Below, one piece after another: positions 22,664-30,761 of a stretch of DNA of 64,000 nucleotides. The DNA is from Flavobacterium sp. LHD-85. Its GTDB lineage: Bacteria > Bacteroidota > Bacteroidia > Flavobacteriales > Flavobacteriaceae. A program made the translations under genes and the position numbers. Under the pieces are notes generated by a model. It saw nothing but the letters and a program-made list of their open reading frames with translations. It was not told the DNA's origin and ran no database searches. Numbering within the stretch: the first letter of the stretch is position 1; each line of letters starts with the position of its first letter. The DNA is taken from the NCBI RefSeq assembly GCF_030929595.1, contig NZ_JAVFVR010000001.1:806001-870000 (forward strand), read 5' to 3'.

Positions 22664-22730
22664 ACCATATAAGTAATGTAAGTTCATTTTACTAAAGCCT
22701 GCTTACATTTTCTTATATTCCTTATATGGT
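22664..22730. repeat. Palindromic repeat, family A, copy 2
   Basis: Outer arms ACCATATAAG (22664-22673) and CTTATATGGT (22721-22730) are exact complements. The inner GTAATGTAAG and CTTACATTTTC parts pair imperfectly. It sits between two divergent promoters. Confidence 0.85.
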
Positions 22731-22746
22731 GAAAAAATTTAAAAAC

Positions 22747-22754
22747 TATCTTTG
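22747..22754 (+). promoter_or_regulatory. -7 box of the mvaD promoter
   Basis: TATCTTTG, an exact TAnnTTTG match, lies 17 bp before the mvaD ATG and heads the isoprenoid cluster. Confidence 0.65.
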
Positions 22755-22771
22755 CCAAAATTTTATAATTC

Positions 22772-23854
22772 ATGTTAACAGCAGCTGATTTTATACCAAA
22801 TCCATATTCTTCAACAATCGAAAACGGAAACTTTGAATGGAGTGCTCCAAGCAACATTGCCTTGGTGAAATACTGGGGAAAAAAGGACAACCAGATTCCA
22901 GCAAATCCTTCGGTAAGTTTTACGTTAAATAACTGCAAAACAATCACAAAACTTACCTTCTCTAAAAAAGAGAACCAAGGAAACTTTTCTTTTGATTTGC
23001 TTTTTGAAGGAAAACCAAAAGAAGATTTCAAACCAAAGATTCAGAAGTTTTTAGAAAGAGTTGAAGTTTATCTGCCGTTTTTAAAAGACTATCATTTTAC
23101 GATTGATACCCAAAATACATTTCCGCACAGTTCCGGAATTGCTTCTTCGGCTTCTGGAATGGCTGCATTGGCAATGAATTTTATGAGTTTAGAGAAATTA
23201 CTAAATCCAGAAATGACTGATGATTATTTCTATCAAAAAGCTTCATTCTTGGCTCGCTTAGGCTCAGGAAGTGCGTGTCGAAGCGTAAAAGGAAATGTAG
23301 TCGTTTGGGGAAATCAGGCTAATATTGAAGGAAGTACAGATTTGTTTGGTGTTGAATTTCCGTATACGATTCACGAGAATTTCAAAAATTATCAAGATAC
23401 GATTCTACTGGTTGACAAAGGTGAAAAACAAGTTTCTAGTACGGTTGGACACGATTTAATGCACAATCACCCGTATGCAGAAAGACGTTTTGCACAAGCA
23501 CACGAAAATCTAGATAAATTAATTGCCATTTTTGAAAGTGGAAACTTAGACGAATTCATCAAAGTTGTAGAAAGTGAAGCTTTAACGCTACACGCCATGA
23601 TGATGACATCGATGCCATATTTCATTTTGATGAAGCCAAATACGCTACAAATCATAAATGCAATATGGAAATTTAGAAATGAAACTCAGATTCCGGTGTG
23701 TTTTACGCTTGATGCTGGAGCAAATGTGCATGTACTTTATCCCGAAAACGTTACAGAAAAAGTACTTCAATTTATTCAAGACGAATTAGTTGTATTTTGT
23801 CAGAATAGTCAATACATTTGCGACAAAATTGGAAGCGGTGCAATTACATCATAA
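22772..23854 (+). CDS. mvaD: Diphosphomevalonate decarboxylase
   Basis: The 360-aa GHMP-superfamily enzyme makes isopentenyl diphosphate from mevalonate diphosphate using ATP. Visible motifs are SAPSNIALVKYWGK near residues 24-37, the phosphate-binding PHSSGIASSASG (about 118-129), the RLGSGSACRS loop, and TLDAGANVH with the catalytic Asp. It heads a cluster with a GHMP kinase and a prenyltransferase, as in many Flavobacteriia that use the mevalonate route. Confidence 0.92.
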   Translation: MLTAADFIPNPYSSTIENGNFEWSAPSNIALVKYWGKKDNQIPANPSVSFTLNNCKTITKLTFSKKENQGNFSFDLLFEGKPKEDFKPKIQKFLERVEVYLPFLKDYHFTIDTQNTFPHSSGIASSASGMAALAMNFMSLEKLLNPEMTDDYFYQKASFLARLGSGSACRSVKGNVVVWGNQANIEGSTDLFGVEFPYTIHENFKNYQDTILLVDKGEKQVSSTVGHDLMHNHPYAERRFAQAHENLDKLIAIFESGNLDEFIKVVESEALTLHAMMMTSMPYFILMKPNTLQIINAIWKFRNETQIPVCFTLDAGANVHVLYPENVTEKVLQFIQDELVVFCQNSQYICDKIGSGAITS

Positions 23855-23884
23855 TTTTCCGTATCTTTAGTTAAATTTTTGGTT

Positions 23885-24103
23885 ATGGACATTCAATTAG
23901 AAAAACGTGAGGCGATGGAGATGTTGAAAGAGACTAATGATCCTACACTTATTATGGCGATTGCAAAATTGCTTAGAAAAAATAAAAAAGATTGGTGGGA
24001 TGATTTAACTGATCAACAAAAAGAAGATATAGCTCAAAGTGAATTAGAATTCGAAAGAGGAGAATTTACGAGCTACGAGGATGTTATGAAAAAATACAGA
24101 TAG
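23885..24103 (+). CDS. Putative antitoxin of a RelE/ParE-type module
   Basis: The 72-aa acidic, helical protein has the layout of many Bacteroidota antitoxins that precede ParE-like toxins, with a C-terminal ELEFERGEFTSYEDVMKKY segment. It begins 30 bp after mvaD and its stop overlaps the toxin GTG start by one base (TAGTG), so the two are translationally coupled. The ATG at 23885 is preferred over a TTG two codons earlier. Antitoxin role is inferred from the arrangement. Confidence 0.75.
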   Translation: MDIQLEKREAMEMLKETNDPTLIMAIAKLLRKNKKDWWDDLTDQQKEDIAQSELEFERGEFTSYEDVMKKYR

Positions 24104-24408
24104 TGGATCTTAAAGTAAGTTTTTCAAAAACAGCTGAGAAAAATTTAGATTCAGTTTTACAGTTCATTGAAGCAAGATGGTCAGAAAAATCAAAAAGAAT
24201 GTTTATTGTCAAATTTGAAAAAGCAATTTCAATAATGGTGATGAATCCTGAGATTTTTCCAAAATCATCAATAAACAAGAAATATCGAAAATGTGTTATA
24301 ACAAAACAATCAAGTTTATTGTATAGTTTTAGCGCAAATGAAATCAGAATTCATAATATTTTCGACACCAGACAAAACCCAAATAAAATTAAGAAAGACA
24401 TAAAATAA
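24103..24408 (+). CDS. RelE/ParE-family toxin
   Basis: The 101-aa basic protein matches the ParE/RelE fold pattern: VSFSKTAEKNLDSVLQFIEARWSE at the start, KFEKAISIMVMNPEIFPKS in the middle, and strands RKCVITKQSSLLYSFSANEIRIHNIFDTRQNP. These toxins poison gyrase (ParE) or cut mRNA at the ribosome (RelE); the sequence does not decide which. The GTG start overlaps the antitoxin stop. The stop is 3 bp before the GHMP kinase ATG, so the pair is embedded in the isoprenoid transcript. Confidence 0.82.
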   Translation: MDLKVSFSKTAEKNLDSVLQFIEARWSEKSKRMFIVKFEKAISIMVMNPEIFPKSSINKKYRKCVITKQSSLLYSFSANEIRIHNIFDTRQNPNKIKKDIK

Positions 24409-24411
24409 ATC

Positions 24412-25350
24412 ATGAAAGGACCACTATTTTACTCAAAAATATTACTCTTTGGAGAATACGGAATTATTCGCGACTCTAAAGGACTTTCTATTCCTTATAA
24501 TTTTTACAATGGTGCATTGAAGAAATCTGAAGAACCTTCAGCTGAAGCAATTGCATCAAACAAAAGCTTGAAAAGTTTTGCCGCTTATCTTGAAGTTCTT
24601 CATACTCAACAGCCAGAATTAGTTACTTTTGACTTAGAAACACTTCAAAATGATGTTGAAACTGGAATGTATTTCGACTCAAGTATTCCGCAAGGGTATG
24701 GTGTTGGAAGCAGTGGTGCACTTGTTGCTGCTATTTATGATAAATATGCGACAAACAAAATCACTGTTCTAGAAAATCTGACTCGCGAAAAATTATTACA
24801 CTTAAAAAATATATTTTCTCAAATGGAAAGCTTTTTCCACGGGAAAAGTTCTGGTTTAGACCCTTTAAACAGCTATTTGAGCATTCCAATCCTGATTAAT
24901 TCTAAAGACAATATCGAGGCAACTGGAATTCCAACTCAAAGTTTTGACGGAAAAGGTGCTGTATTTTTGTTAGACTCAGGAATTGTTGGAGAAACAGCTC
25001 CAATGGTTAGTATTTTTATGGAAAATTTAAAAGATAAAGGTTTCCGTGCGATGCTTAAAAATCAGTTTGTAAAATATACAGATGCTTGCGTAGAAAACTT
25101 CCTGCACGGCGATATGAAGTCTTTGTTTACCAATACCAAAAAGCTTTCTAAAGTTGTCTTAAACCATTTTAAGCCAATGATTCCAGAACAGTTTCACGGA
25201 ATTTGGCAACACGGAATTGACACAAACGATTATTACTTAAAACTTTGTGGTTCTGGCGGTGGCGGTTACATCCTAGGTTTTACCGAAGATTTAGAAAGAG
25301 CCAAAGCATCTTTAAAAGACTATAAATTAGAAGTAGTTTACCAGTTCTAA
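24412..25350 (+). CDS. Mevalonate kinase-like GHMP kinase
   Basis: The 312-aa product has GHMP-kinase motifs: KILLFGEYGII at the N-terminus, the phosphate-binding YGVGSSGALVAAI (about residues 95-107), HGKSSGLDPLNSYLS, and the C-terminal CGSGGGGYILGF. It is annotated as mevalonate kinase because mvaD is nearby; phosphomevalonate kinase is less likely but possible. Flavobacterial members are divergent from the eukaryotic enzyme. It starts 3 bp after the toxin stop. Confidence 0.85.
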   Translation: MKGPLFYSKILLFGEYGIIRDSKGLSIPYNFYNGALKKSEEPSAEAIASNKSLKSFAAYLEVLHTQQPELVTFDLETLQNDVETGMYFDSSIPQGYGVGSSGALVAAIYDKYATNKITVLENLTREKLLHLKNIFSQMESFFHGKSSGLDPLNSYLSIPILINSKDNIEATGIPTQSFDGKGAVFLLDSGIVGETAPMVSIFMENLKDKGFRAMLKNQFVKYTDACVENFLHGDMKSLFTNTKKLSKVVLNHFKPMIPEQFHGIWQHGIDTNDYYLKLCGSGGGGYILGFTEDLERAKASLKDYKLEVVYQF

Positions 25351-25426
25351 AGTTAAACCTCTTAAAATAGTGTTGTGATTTACTGAATACCCTTTCCTAA
25401 CATTTAATCTTAAAAAATTATTGCCT

Positions 25427-26017
25427 ATGAAAAGTATTTTAAAGATTCTCAAAGCAACTTTTTTAGGAGGAATTCTGTTTCTAGTACCATTGGTTGTACT
25501 ATTAATTGTTTTGGAAAAAGGATATGGACTTGTACAAAAAACTACACTCCCACTTGTAAGCACTTTACCAAAAGTAAGCGTTTTAGGACTTGCAATTCAG
25601 GAGCTTGTTGGAATATTGATTATAATTTTAATTTGTTTTATTGCTGGATTATTGGCAAAAACTACGGCAGCTGAAAAATTAGTCCAGAAATTAGAAGATG
25701 GTATTTTAAGTTTTGTTCCTGGTTATTCATTTATGAAAAGCATGAATGAAAATATACTGGGTTTAGAATCTAAAGATGATTTAAAAGTAATTTTAGTTCC
25801 TACGGATGCTGGTTTACAATTTGCTTTTTTAATAGAGCAAGTCAGTAGTGAGAAATTTACAGTTTTTATTCCAGATGCTCCAAATCCGTGGAGCGGATCG
25901 GTGGTTTTTGTAGATAAAAAAGATATTACAGAAATCGATATTACACAAAAACAAGCTTTGGCCTGCATTCGAAAATTAGGTTATGGGTCTCAAGAATTGT
26001 TAAAAAATAAACTCTAG
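25427..26017 (+). CDS. DUF502-family membrane protein
   Basis: The 196-aa product has two N-terminal transmembrane segments (about residues 10-32 and 52-76) and a soluble domain of DUF502 type (VPTDAGLQFAFLIEQ). DUF502 proteins are widespread in bacteria, plants and archaea without an assigned biochemistry. The ATG at 25427 is chosen over the upstream TTG. It lies between the GHMP kinase and the prenyltransferase. Confidence 0.85.
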   Translation: MKSILKILKATFLGGILFLVPLVVLLIVLEKGYGLVQKTTLPLVSTLPKVSVLGLAIQELVGILIIILICFIAGLLAKTTAAEKLVQKLEDGILSFVPGYSFMKSMNENILGLESKDDLKVILVPTDAGLQFAFLIEQVSSEKFTVFIPDAPNPWSGSVVFVDKKDITEIDITQKQALACIRKLGYGSQELLKNKL

Positions 26018-26079
26018 TTTTTTAAATCAAAAAATATACTTTAACTTCCCTAAATCAAATCAATACCACCATATCATTT

Positions 26080-27036
26080 ATGTTAAGCAGACAGCAAAAA
26101 CTTTTAGTAATGAAAATTGTTAGTCTGTTCTCTGTAGTTCGAGGTTACAATATTCCGATCATTGTTTTAGCGCAATACTTGTCGGCCATTTTTATTTTGG
26201 CTCCAGAAATTAGAGCGCTAGATATCTTGCTTGATTTTCATTTGTTTTTAATTGTATTCGCATCGGCTATTACAATCGCATCAGGATATATCATCAATAA
26301 TTTTTACGACAGCCAGAAGGATTTGATTAATCGTCCAAATAAATCGATGCTGGATCGTTTGGTAAGTCAAAAGACCAAATTGAACGTTTATTTCAGTTTG
26401 AATTTTCTTGCTGTTCTAATGGCTTTTATAGTTTCATGGAGAGCTTTTCTGTTCTTTTCTGTTTATATTTTCATGATTTGGTTTTATTCGCATAAAATTA
26501 AAAAGTATCCAATTGTAGGAAATTTAATGTCTGCATTGCTTGCTGTGACGCCTTTTTTTGCCATTTTGCTTTACTTTTACAATAAGATTTCATTTGAAGA
26601 AATTGAGAATCACATGAGCCATTTTATGGTAATTTCGGCACATGCGGTTTTCTTGTTTCTGCTTTTATTGATTCGCGAAATGATAAAAGATTTAGAAAAC
26701 CTCAAAGGCGATTTGGTAAGTGATTATAGAACGATTCCCGTCTTATACGGAGAAAAAATTTCTAAGCAAATTATAACGCTTTTGACTTTGTTAACCATTT
26801 TACCTGTATATGTTTTGGTTAACATTTATGATGTGGGCTATATGGACATCTATTTTTATGTCTGTTTTGGAATCCTACTTTTTTTCTTAATTTATTTATG
26901 GAAATCTGACTCTAAAGAACAATACTTAAGACTTCATAATGTTCTTAAATTCTTGATTGTATCAGGCGTTTGCTGTATTGTTCTGATTAATCCTAGCGTA
27001 TTATGGCATGGTCGCGAATTGATTTCTAATTACTAA
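26080..27036 (+). CDS. UbiA-family prenyltransferase, GGGP geranylgeranyltransferase-like
   Basis: The 318-aa protein has about eight membrane helices. The two Asp-rich motifs of UbiA enzymes are present as NNFYDSQKD (near residue 71) and DLENLKGD (near residue 206), which bind the prenyl diphosphate through magnesium. In Flavobacteriia this gene is usually annotated as (geranylgeranyl)glycerol-phosphate geranylgeranyltransferase and stands beside mevalonate genes. The acceptor in this organism is unknown; a quinone or heme precursor is an alternative. Confidence 0.82.
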   Translation: MLSRQQKLLVMKIVSLFSVVRGYNIPIIVLAQYLSAIFILAPEIRALDILLDFHLFLIVFASAITIASGYIINNFYDSQKDLINRPNKSMLDRLVSQKTKLNVYFSLNFLAVLMAFIVSWRAFLFFSVYIFMIWFYSHKIKKYPIVGNLMSALLAVTPFFAILLYFYNKISFEEIENHMSHFMVISAHAVFLFLLLLIREMIKDLENLKGDLVSDYRTIPVLYGEKISKQIITLLTLLTILPVYVLVNIYDVGYMDIYFYVCFGILLFFLIYLWKSDSKEQYLRLHNVLKFLIVSGVCCIVLINPSVLWHGRELISNY

Positions 27037-27358
27037 AGCTTTTTAATTTCCCGCAGATCTGGCAGATTTAGCAGATTTTTTTCTTTGTGTGGCTCTGTAC
27101 AAACTTTGCGGATCTCTATGAAATAACAATCTTTAAAAGAAGCCAATTGATTGTGTTTTAGCCCCGATTGAAGTGGAAATCTTTTTATTTTTTTCTTTAA
27201 AAAATAAAAAATTGAAACGGAAAGCGGGAAACCATGTTTGAAAAGAAGCCAATTGTATTGCTCCTGAACATCTTAAAATAAAACGCTATTAATCTAAGAA
27301 CATTGAACTTAAGATTTATTAGCAGGAAAAAACTATCTTTGCACAAATTAATGATTCT
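27037..27358. repeat. 322-bp spacer with 91-bp element flanked by 15-bp direct repeats
   Basis: The spacer between the prenyltransferase and the pseudouridine synthase begins with a GCAGATCTGGCAGATTTAGC repeat fragment (about 27052-27080). An exact 15-mer, AAAAGAAGCCAATTG, occurs at 27135-27149 and 27241-27255. It brackets a 91-bp segment starting with TTTTAGCCCCGATTGAAGTGG and ending with ACGGAAAGCGGGAAACC, with a T-rich and A-rich centre that can pair. The rluB promoter lies at the right end. No ORF is evident. Confidence 0.8.
27334..27341 (+). promoter_or_regulatory. -7 box before the pseudouridine synthase gene
   Basis: TATCTTTG, an exact -7 consensus match, lies 17 bp before the ATG at 27359. 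It makes the pseudouridine synthase independent of the isoprenoid cluster. Confidence 0.65.
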
Positions 27359-28267
27359 ATGAACAACAAGGAAGGCAACAATAAAAGAGGCGGATCGAGA
27401 CCAAACAGCTCACGACCAAACTCTAACAAGCCAAAACCTCCTATGGCTAAGCGCGCGCAAGGGCCTAAAAAAGTAAAACCTGAAGTTAAAGCTGCTCAGG
27501 AAGCTGCTGCTGAAAAATTTAGAAAACAAAATCAGCCTGCTAAGAGACAAAAGGCTTCAGATGAAATTCGTCTGAACAAATACATCTCTAATTCTGGTGT
27601 TTGTTCTCGTCGTGATGCCGATATTTATATTCAGTCTGGAAACGTAAAAGTTAACGGTACTGTAGTTACTGAAATGGGTTATTTGGTAAAACTGAATGAT
27701 GTTGTAAACTTTGACGGTGTTACGTTAACTCCCGAAAAGAAAGAATATATTTTATTGAACAAACCTAAAAACTTTACAACTGCCTTTGATGAAGGTCAGG
27801 AATACCGTAACGTTCTAGAACTTGTTCGTGGTGCTACAAATGCAAAAATTGCTGCTGTCGGAAGAATGGACAAAAATACAACTGGTTTGCTTTTGTTTAC
27901 CAACGATACTGATATGATTCGTAAATTTACATTGCCGAATCAGAAATCGTCTAAGATTTATCAGGTTTCTTTAGACAAAAACTTGAAGTTTGAAGATTTA
28001 GAAAAAATCAGCAAAGGTCTTGTTCTTGACGGACACCGCGTTTTTGTTGAAGAAGTAAGCTATATTGATAATGAACCAAAAAGCGAAGTTGGTCTTAAAT
28101 TGCGTACTGCTAACGTAAAAGTGGTGCGTTCTATTTTTGAATCTTTTGAATATAATGTCTTAAGAATTGACCGTGTTTCGTTTGCTGGACTGACCAAAAA
28201 GAATCTTCCTCGCGGAAACTGGCGCTTTTTGACCGATCAAGAAATTATCAATTTGAAAAACACATAA
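27359..28267 (+). CDS. RsuA/RluB-family pseudouridine synthase
   Basis: The 302-aa product has a basic, low-complexity N-terminal tail (Arg/Ser/Asn/Pro/Lys-rich, about residues 1-65). An S4 RNA-binding domain follows (about 68-125, RLNKYISNSGVCSRRDAD), then the catalytic domain with GRMDKNTTGLLL (catalytic Asp171). It modifies a uridine in rRNA; RluB/RluE/RluF versus RsuA cannot be separated here. The long tail is typical of Bacteroidota members. Confidence 0.9.
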   Translation: MNNKEGNNKRGGSRPNSSRPNSNKPKPPMAKRAQGPKKVKPEVKAAQEAAAEKFRKQNQPAKRQKASDEIRLNKYISNSGVCSRRDADIYIQSGNVKVNGTVVTEMGYLVKLNDVVNFDGVTLTPEKKEYILLNKPKNFTTAFDEGQEYRNVLELVRGATNAKIAAVGRMDKNTTGLLLFTNDTDMIRKFTLPNQKSSKIYQVSLDKNLKFEDLEKISKGLVLDGHRVFVEEVSYIDNEPKSEVGLKLRTANVKVVRSIFESFEYNVLRIDRVSFAGLTKKNLPRGNWRFLTDQEIINLKNT

Positions 28268-28293
28268 GCATTTTTCAAATTTAAGTCATAACG

Positions 28294-28326
28294 AAATCCT
28301 GTTTTCTTTTGAAAATGGGATTTTTT
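28294..28326 (+). terminator. Rho-independent terminator after the pseudouridine synthase
   Basis: AAATCCTGTTTTC pairs with GAAAATGGGATTT (two wobble or mismatch positions) and is followed by T6, 27 bp after the stop. It may also serve the convergent gene at 28331. Confidence 0.75.
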
Positions 28327-28330
28327 ATAT

Positions 28331-28939
28331 TTAAAAACTAAAGAAATTATGTCCGAAAAGGGTAAAAATAGATCTTCCGATAGATTGGTTTTTGTCTTCT
28401 ACTGTTTCGTAATTTGAAAAACCTAGGATGATTTTGATTCCGGGAGGAATGCTGTTTAAAATATCTCTTTTTTGATCTTCTAAAAGGAGTTTTAAACTTT
28501 CTATTAACTGAAGATTGTATCTTAAATAAGACATTACAAGTAATGCTGAAAAGTTAAGTATTTCTCTAGCTGTTTCACTTTTAATGCCAACTTCGTTAGA
28601 AACCATTTCTGAAATTCTTCCTTTCTTGTTCGAGAACAATTCTTTAAGCAATACATTTCCTTCTAAACGGTAGCAGTCATCGACTGATAAAATTCTGCCT
28701 GCATTAAAATCTACTTCTTGGTAAAAAGTGGAGTCTTCTTGGATTAGTGAAACAATTTCGGAGTAAAAATCAGATTCTTCGGCTTTGTTGTAGAGTCCCA
28801 TCAAAATTGTGCCGATCGAGACGTCTATTCCCTTGATTAAAAGTGCATCATTTTCAAAATAAAACTTGTTTAACTTGGAGACAACATTAGAAGAAATAAA
28901 GCGTCTAAGTTCAATTTGTAGGTTTGGGGTCATACTCAT
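28331..28939 (-). CDS. Hypothetical protein, possibly DUF937-like
   Basis: The 202-aa soluble, mainly helical protein has no signal peptide. The stretch IDVSIGTILMGLYNKAEES and the later helical repeat resemble DUF937 proteins of Bacteroidota, but I hold this weakly. ATGs at 28939 and 28933 are both possible starts. The C-terminus ends in aromatic residues (GHNFFSF). It is monocistronic and convergent with the pseudouridine synthase gene. Confidence 0.7.
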   Translation of the reverse strand: MSMTPNLQIELRRFISSNVVSKLNKFYFENDALLIKGIDVSIGTILMGLYNKAEESDFYSEIVSLIQEDSTFYQEVDFNAGRILSVDDCYRLEGNVLLKELFSNKKGRISEMVSNEVGIKSETAREILNFSALLVMSYLRYNLQLIESLKLLLEDQKRDILNSIPPGIKIILGFSNYETVEDKNQSIGRSIFTLFGHNFFSF

Positions 28940-29217
28940 AACTTAAAAAATGATTATTTATACTTATTTAAAATAACCGATAAAGTGAGGCTTTTCATCG
29001 ATTATCGTGATAAAAATATAAAATATTTTAACATTTCCAAAAATTAAGTTAAAAATTTAGGTAGTCGATTTTCAAGCATTTAGCCCTAAAAAATACAGAA
29101 ATGAGGAAATATAAAGCTTAGCGTAACTTATAAGATACAAAAATTATTTTTAAAATTTTAAGAGTTTTTTTTAAAAAATCAAAAATATAAGAAAAAGCTT
29201 AAGGTCAAAATTACCAT

Positions 29218-29718
29218 TTAGAAAATAAGCTGTCTATTTTGCCAAAGGATAGTCAGAAAAATCCCGAGATAAATTACTGAGAAAAAGAAGTTGACAAAAC
29301 TTGAAGCCAAGAATCCGAGAACAGAACCCGTGGCTGCTTTTAAGGCACGTTTATGATTTTGAGAATCGTACAATAACTCGCCTACGAGCGCTCCTACAAA
29401 TGGTCCAATAATAATTCCAAACGGAATTGGCGCTAAAATGCCGATAATCAAACCAATGTTAGTTCCCCAAACTCCATAAGAGCTTCCTCCAAACTTTTTG
29501 GTTCCCTTAGATGGAATTACATAATCCAAAACTGTAATCACTACCATCAAAACAAAAGTGATTCCTAAAACCCAGTAATTGTTTTCAACAGCCTTGGTGA
29601 GATATAGCAACAACAATCCGACCCAACAACTTGATAATCCAGGCAAAACAGGAAGAAAACTCCCAAAAACACCTACAATTACACATATAAAACCGAGCAA
29701 TGTTAAAAATAAATCCAT
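29218..29718 (-). CDS. DUF456-family membrane protein
   Basis: The 166-aa integral membrane protein has about five hydrophobic segments. The glycine-rich pairs FLPVLPGLSSCWVGLLLLY and GPFVGALVGELL are the DUF456 repeats. The function of the family is unknown. It is divergent from the small secreted protein gene at 29763. Confidence 0.85.
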   Translation of the reverse strand: MDLFLTLLGFICVIVGVFGSFLPVLPGLSSCWVGLLLLYLTKAVENNYWVLGITFVLMVVITVLDYVIPSKGTKKFGGSSYGVWGTNIGLIIGILAPIPFGIIIGPFVGALVGELLYDSQNHKRALKAATGSVLGFLASSFVNFFFSVIYLGIFLTILWQNRQLIF

Positions 29719-29728
29719 AATGTTTTTG

Positions 29729-29736
29729 TAAATTTG
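29729..29736 (+). promoter_or_regulatory. -7 box for the gene at 29763
   Basis: TAAATTTG matches TAnnTTTG, 26 bp before the ATG, inside the 44-bp gap between two divergent genes. Confidence 0.5.
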
Positions 29737-29762
29737 TACTTACAATTTAAGCAATTTTAATA

Positions 29763-30146
29763 ATGCGAACTCTCGTAAAAATAATTATTCTATCTTTTTT
29801 TGTGTCTTTTATTAGCCAGAACACATATGCTCAATCTAAGAAACTTTCTTTAGATGACCAAATATTAAGGGATAGCCTATATAGTATTTATAAGAAAAAA
29901 ATCTTAAATTTTTCAATGAAAGACTTTGATAAGCTGTTTTTTGAATTTTTCAATAAAAAGACTGATCCTGATATACTTTTAACGAAAACTGAATTTTATA
30001 ATTATACCGTTCAAATAGCCGCTTTTTCAGATAGACTTGTCAAATTATATCCTGATCAGAAGGAAGTTGCAGAAAAAAACAAAGAAACTTGGCTGTCTGA
30101 AAACTATGAAGATTATTTAGAATACAAAGCATCCCAAAAAAAATAA
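29763..30146 (+). CDS. Small secreted hypothetical protein
   Basis: The 127-aa product has a clear signal peptide (about residues 1-23, ending NTYAQ). The remaining charged helical segment contains YKKKILNFSMKDFDKLFFEFF. I do not recognise a family. It is followed after 35 bp by a small lipoprotein gene with its own -7 box. Confidence 0.7.
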   Translation: MRTLVKIIILSFFVSFISQNTYAQSKKLSLDDQILRDSLYSIYKKKILNFSMKDFDKLFFEFFNKKTDPDILLTKTEFYNYTVQIAAFSDRLVKLYPDQKEVAEKNKETWLSENYEDYLEYKASQKK

Positions 30147-30150
30147 TCCG

Positions 30151-30158
30151 TATTTTTG
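30151..30158 (+). promoter_or_regulatory. -7 box for the gene at 30182
   Basis: TATTTTTG matches the -7 consensus, 23 bp before the TTG start. Confidence 0.45.
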
Positions 30159-30181
30159 TTCATTCATTCAATTTTAAAACT

Positions 30182-30667
30182 TTGAGGCAGTTTTTCCCTT
30201 TTTTTATTTGTATTCTTTTTAATTCTTGTCAATATTTTGAGAAGCAGGTTCCGTCTGAAAAAGAGTTACTTCAAAAAGAGTTAAAATCAATCAACTGGAA
30301 AGAAGTTGATGAATATCCTTCTGTCTCTAACTGCGAAAAAATTGCCGATAAAAAACTTCGCCAACAATGTTTTTTCGAGGTCATGTCAAGTCTTATTCAA
30401 GAAAAACTAAACGTCGATACTTTGTCTATTTTATATCCAGAATTGGATACTATTGAGGTAAAAGTAACCGTTTTTCCAAACTCAACCATGAAGTTTGAGC
30501 CTCAGTTTCCTAAAGATTCTGTTGCTTATGACACCATAAAAATCGACAGCATTCTTCATGCTCGCTTAGTCGATTTCCCGAAAGTAAATCCTGCCATAAA
30601 ACGTGGAATTCCAGTAAAAACACAATTTATTCTGCCTGTTATTCTAAAAGCAAAAGACGATAAATAA
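30182..30667 (+). CDS. Hypothetical lipoprotein with TonB-C-like tail
   Basis: The product (161 aa if read from a TTG start) has a short signal sequence ending LFNSC with Cys16 as lipid site; no ATG lies at the right place. The C-terminal part (VNPAIKRGIPVKTQFILPVIL) resembles the last strands of TonB C-terminal-like domains in Flavobacteria. Conserved Cys residues occur in NCEKIADKKLRQQCF. Function unknown. Confidence 0.65.
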   Translation: MRQFFPFFICILFNSCQYFEKQVPSEKELLQKELKSINWKEVDEYPSVSNCEKIADKKLRQQCFFEVMSSLIQEKLNVDTLSILYPELDTIEVKVTVFPNSTMKFEPQFPKDSVAYDTIKIDSILHARLVDFPKVNPAIKRGIPVKTQFILPVILKAKDDK

Positions 30668-30672
30668 TTTAC

Positions 30673-30757
30673 ACCATATAAGTAATGTAAGTTCATTTAA
30701 AATTAGAATGCGTTTACCGATTCGCTTAACTTAAATTTCTTATATAACTTAAATGGT
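30673..30757. repeat. Palindromic repeat, family A, copy 3
   Basis: The arm ACCATATAAGTAATGTAAGT is nearly identical to copy 2. The right arm (TTAAATTTCTTATATAACTTAAATGGT) is more diverged. It lies between two convergent genes and may act as a bidirectional terminator. Confidence 0.8.
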
Positions 30758-30761
30758 TAAT

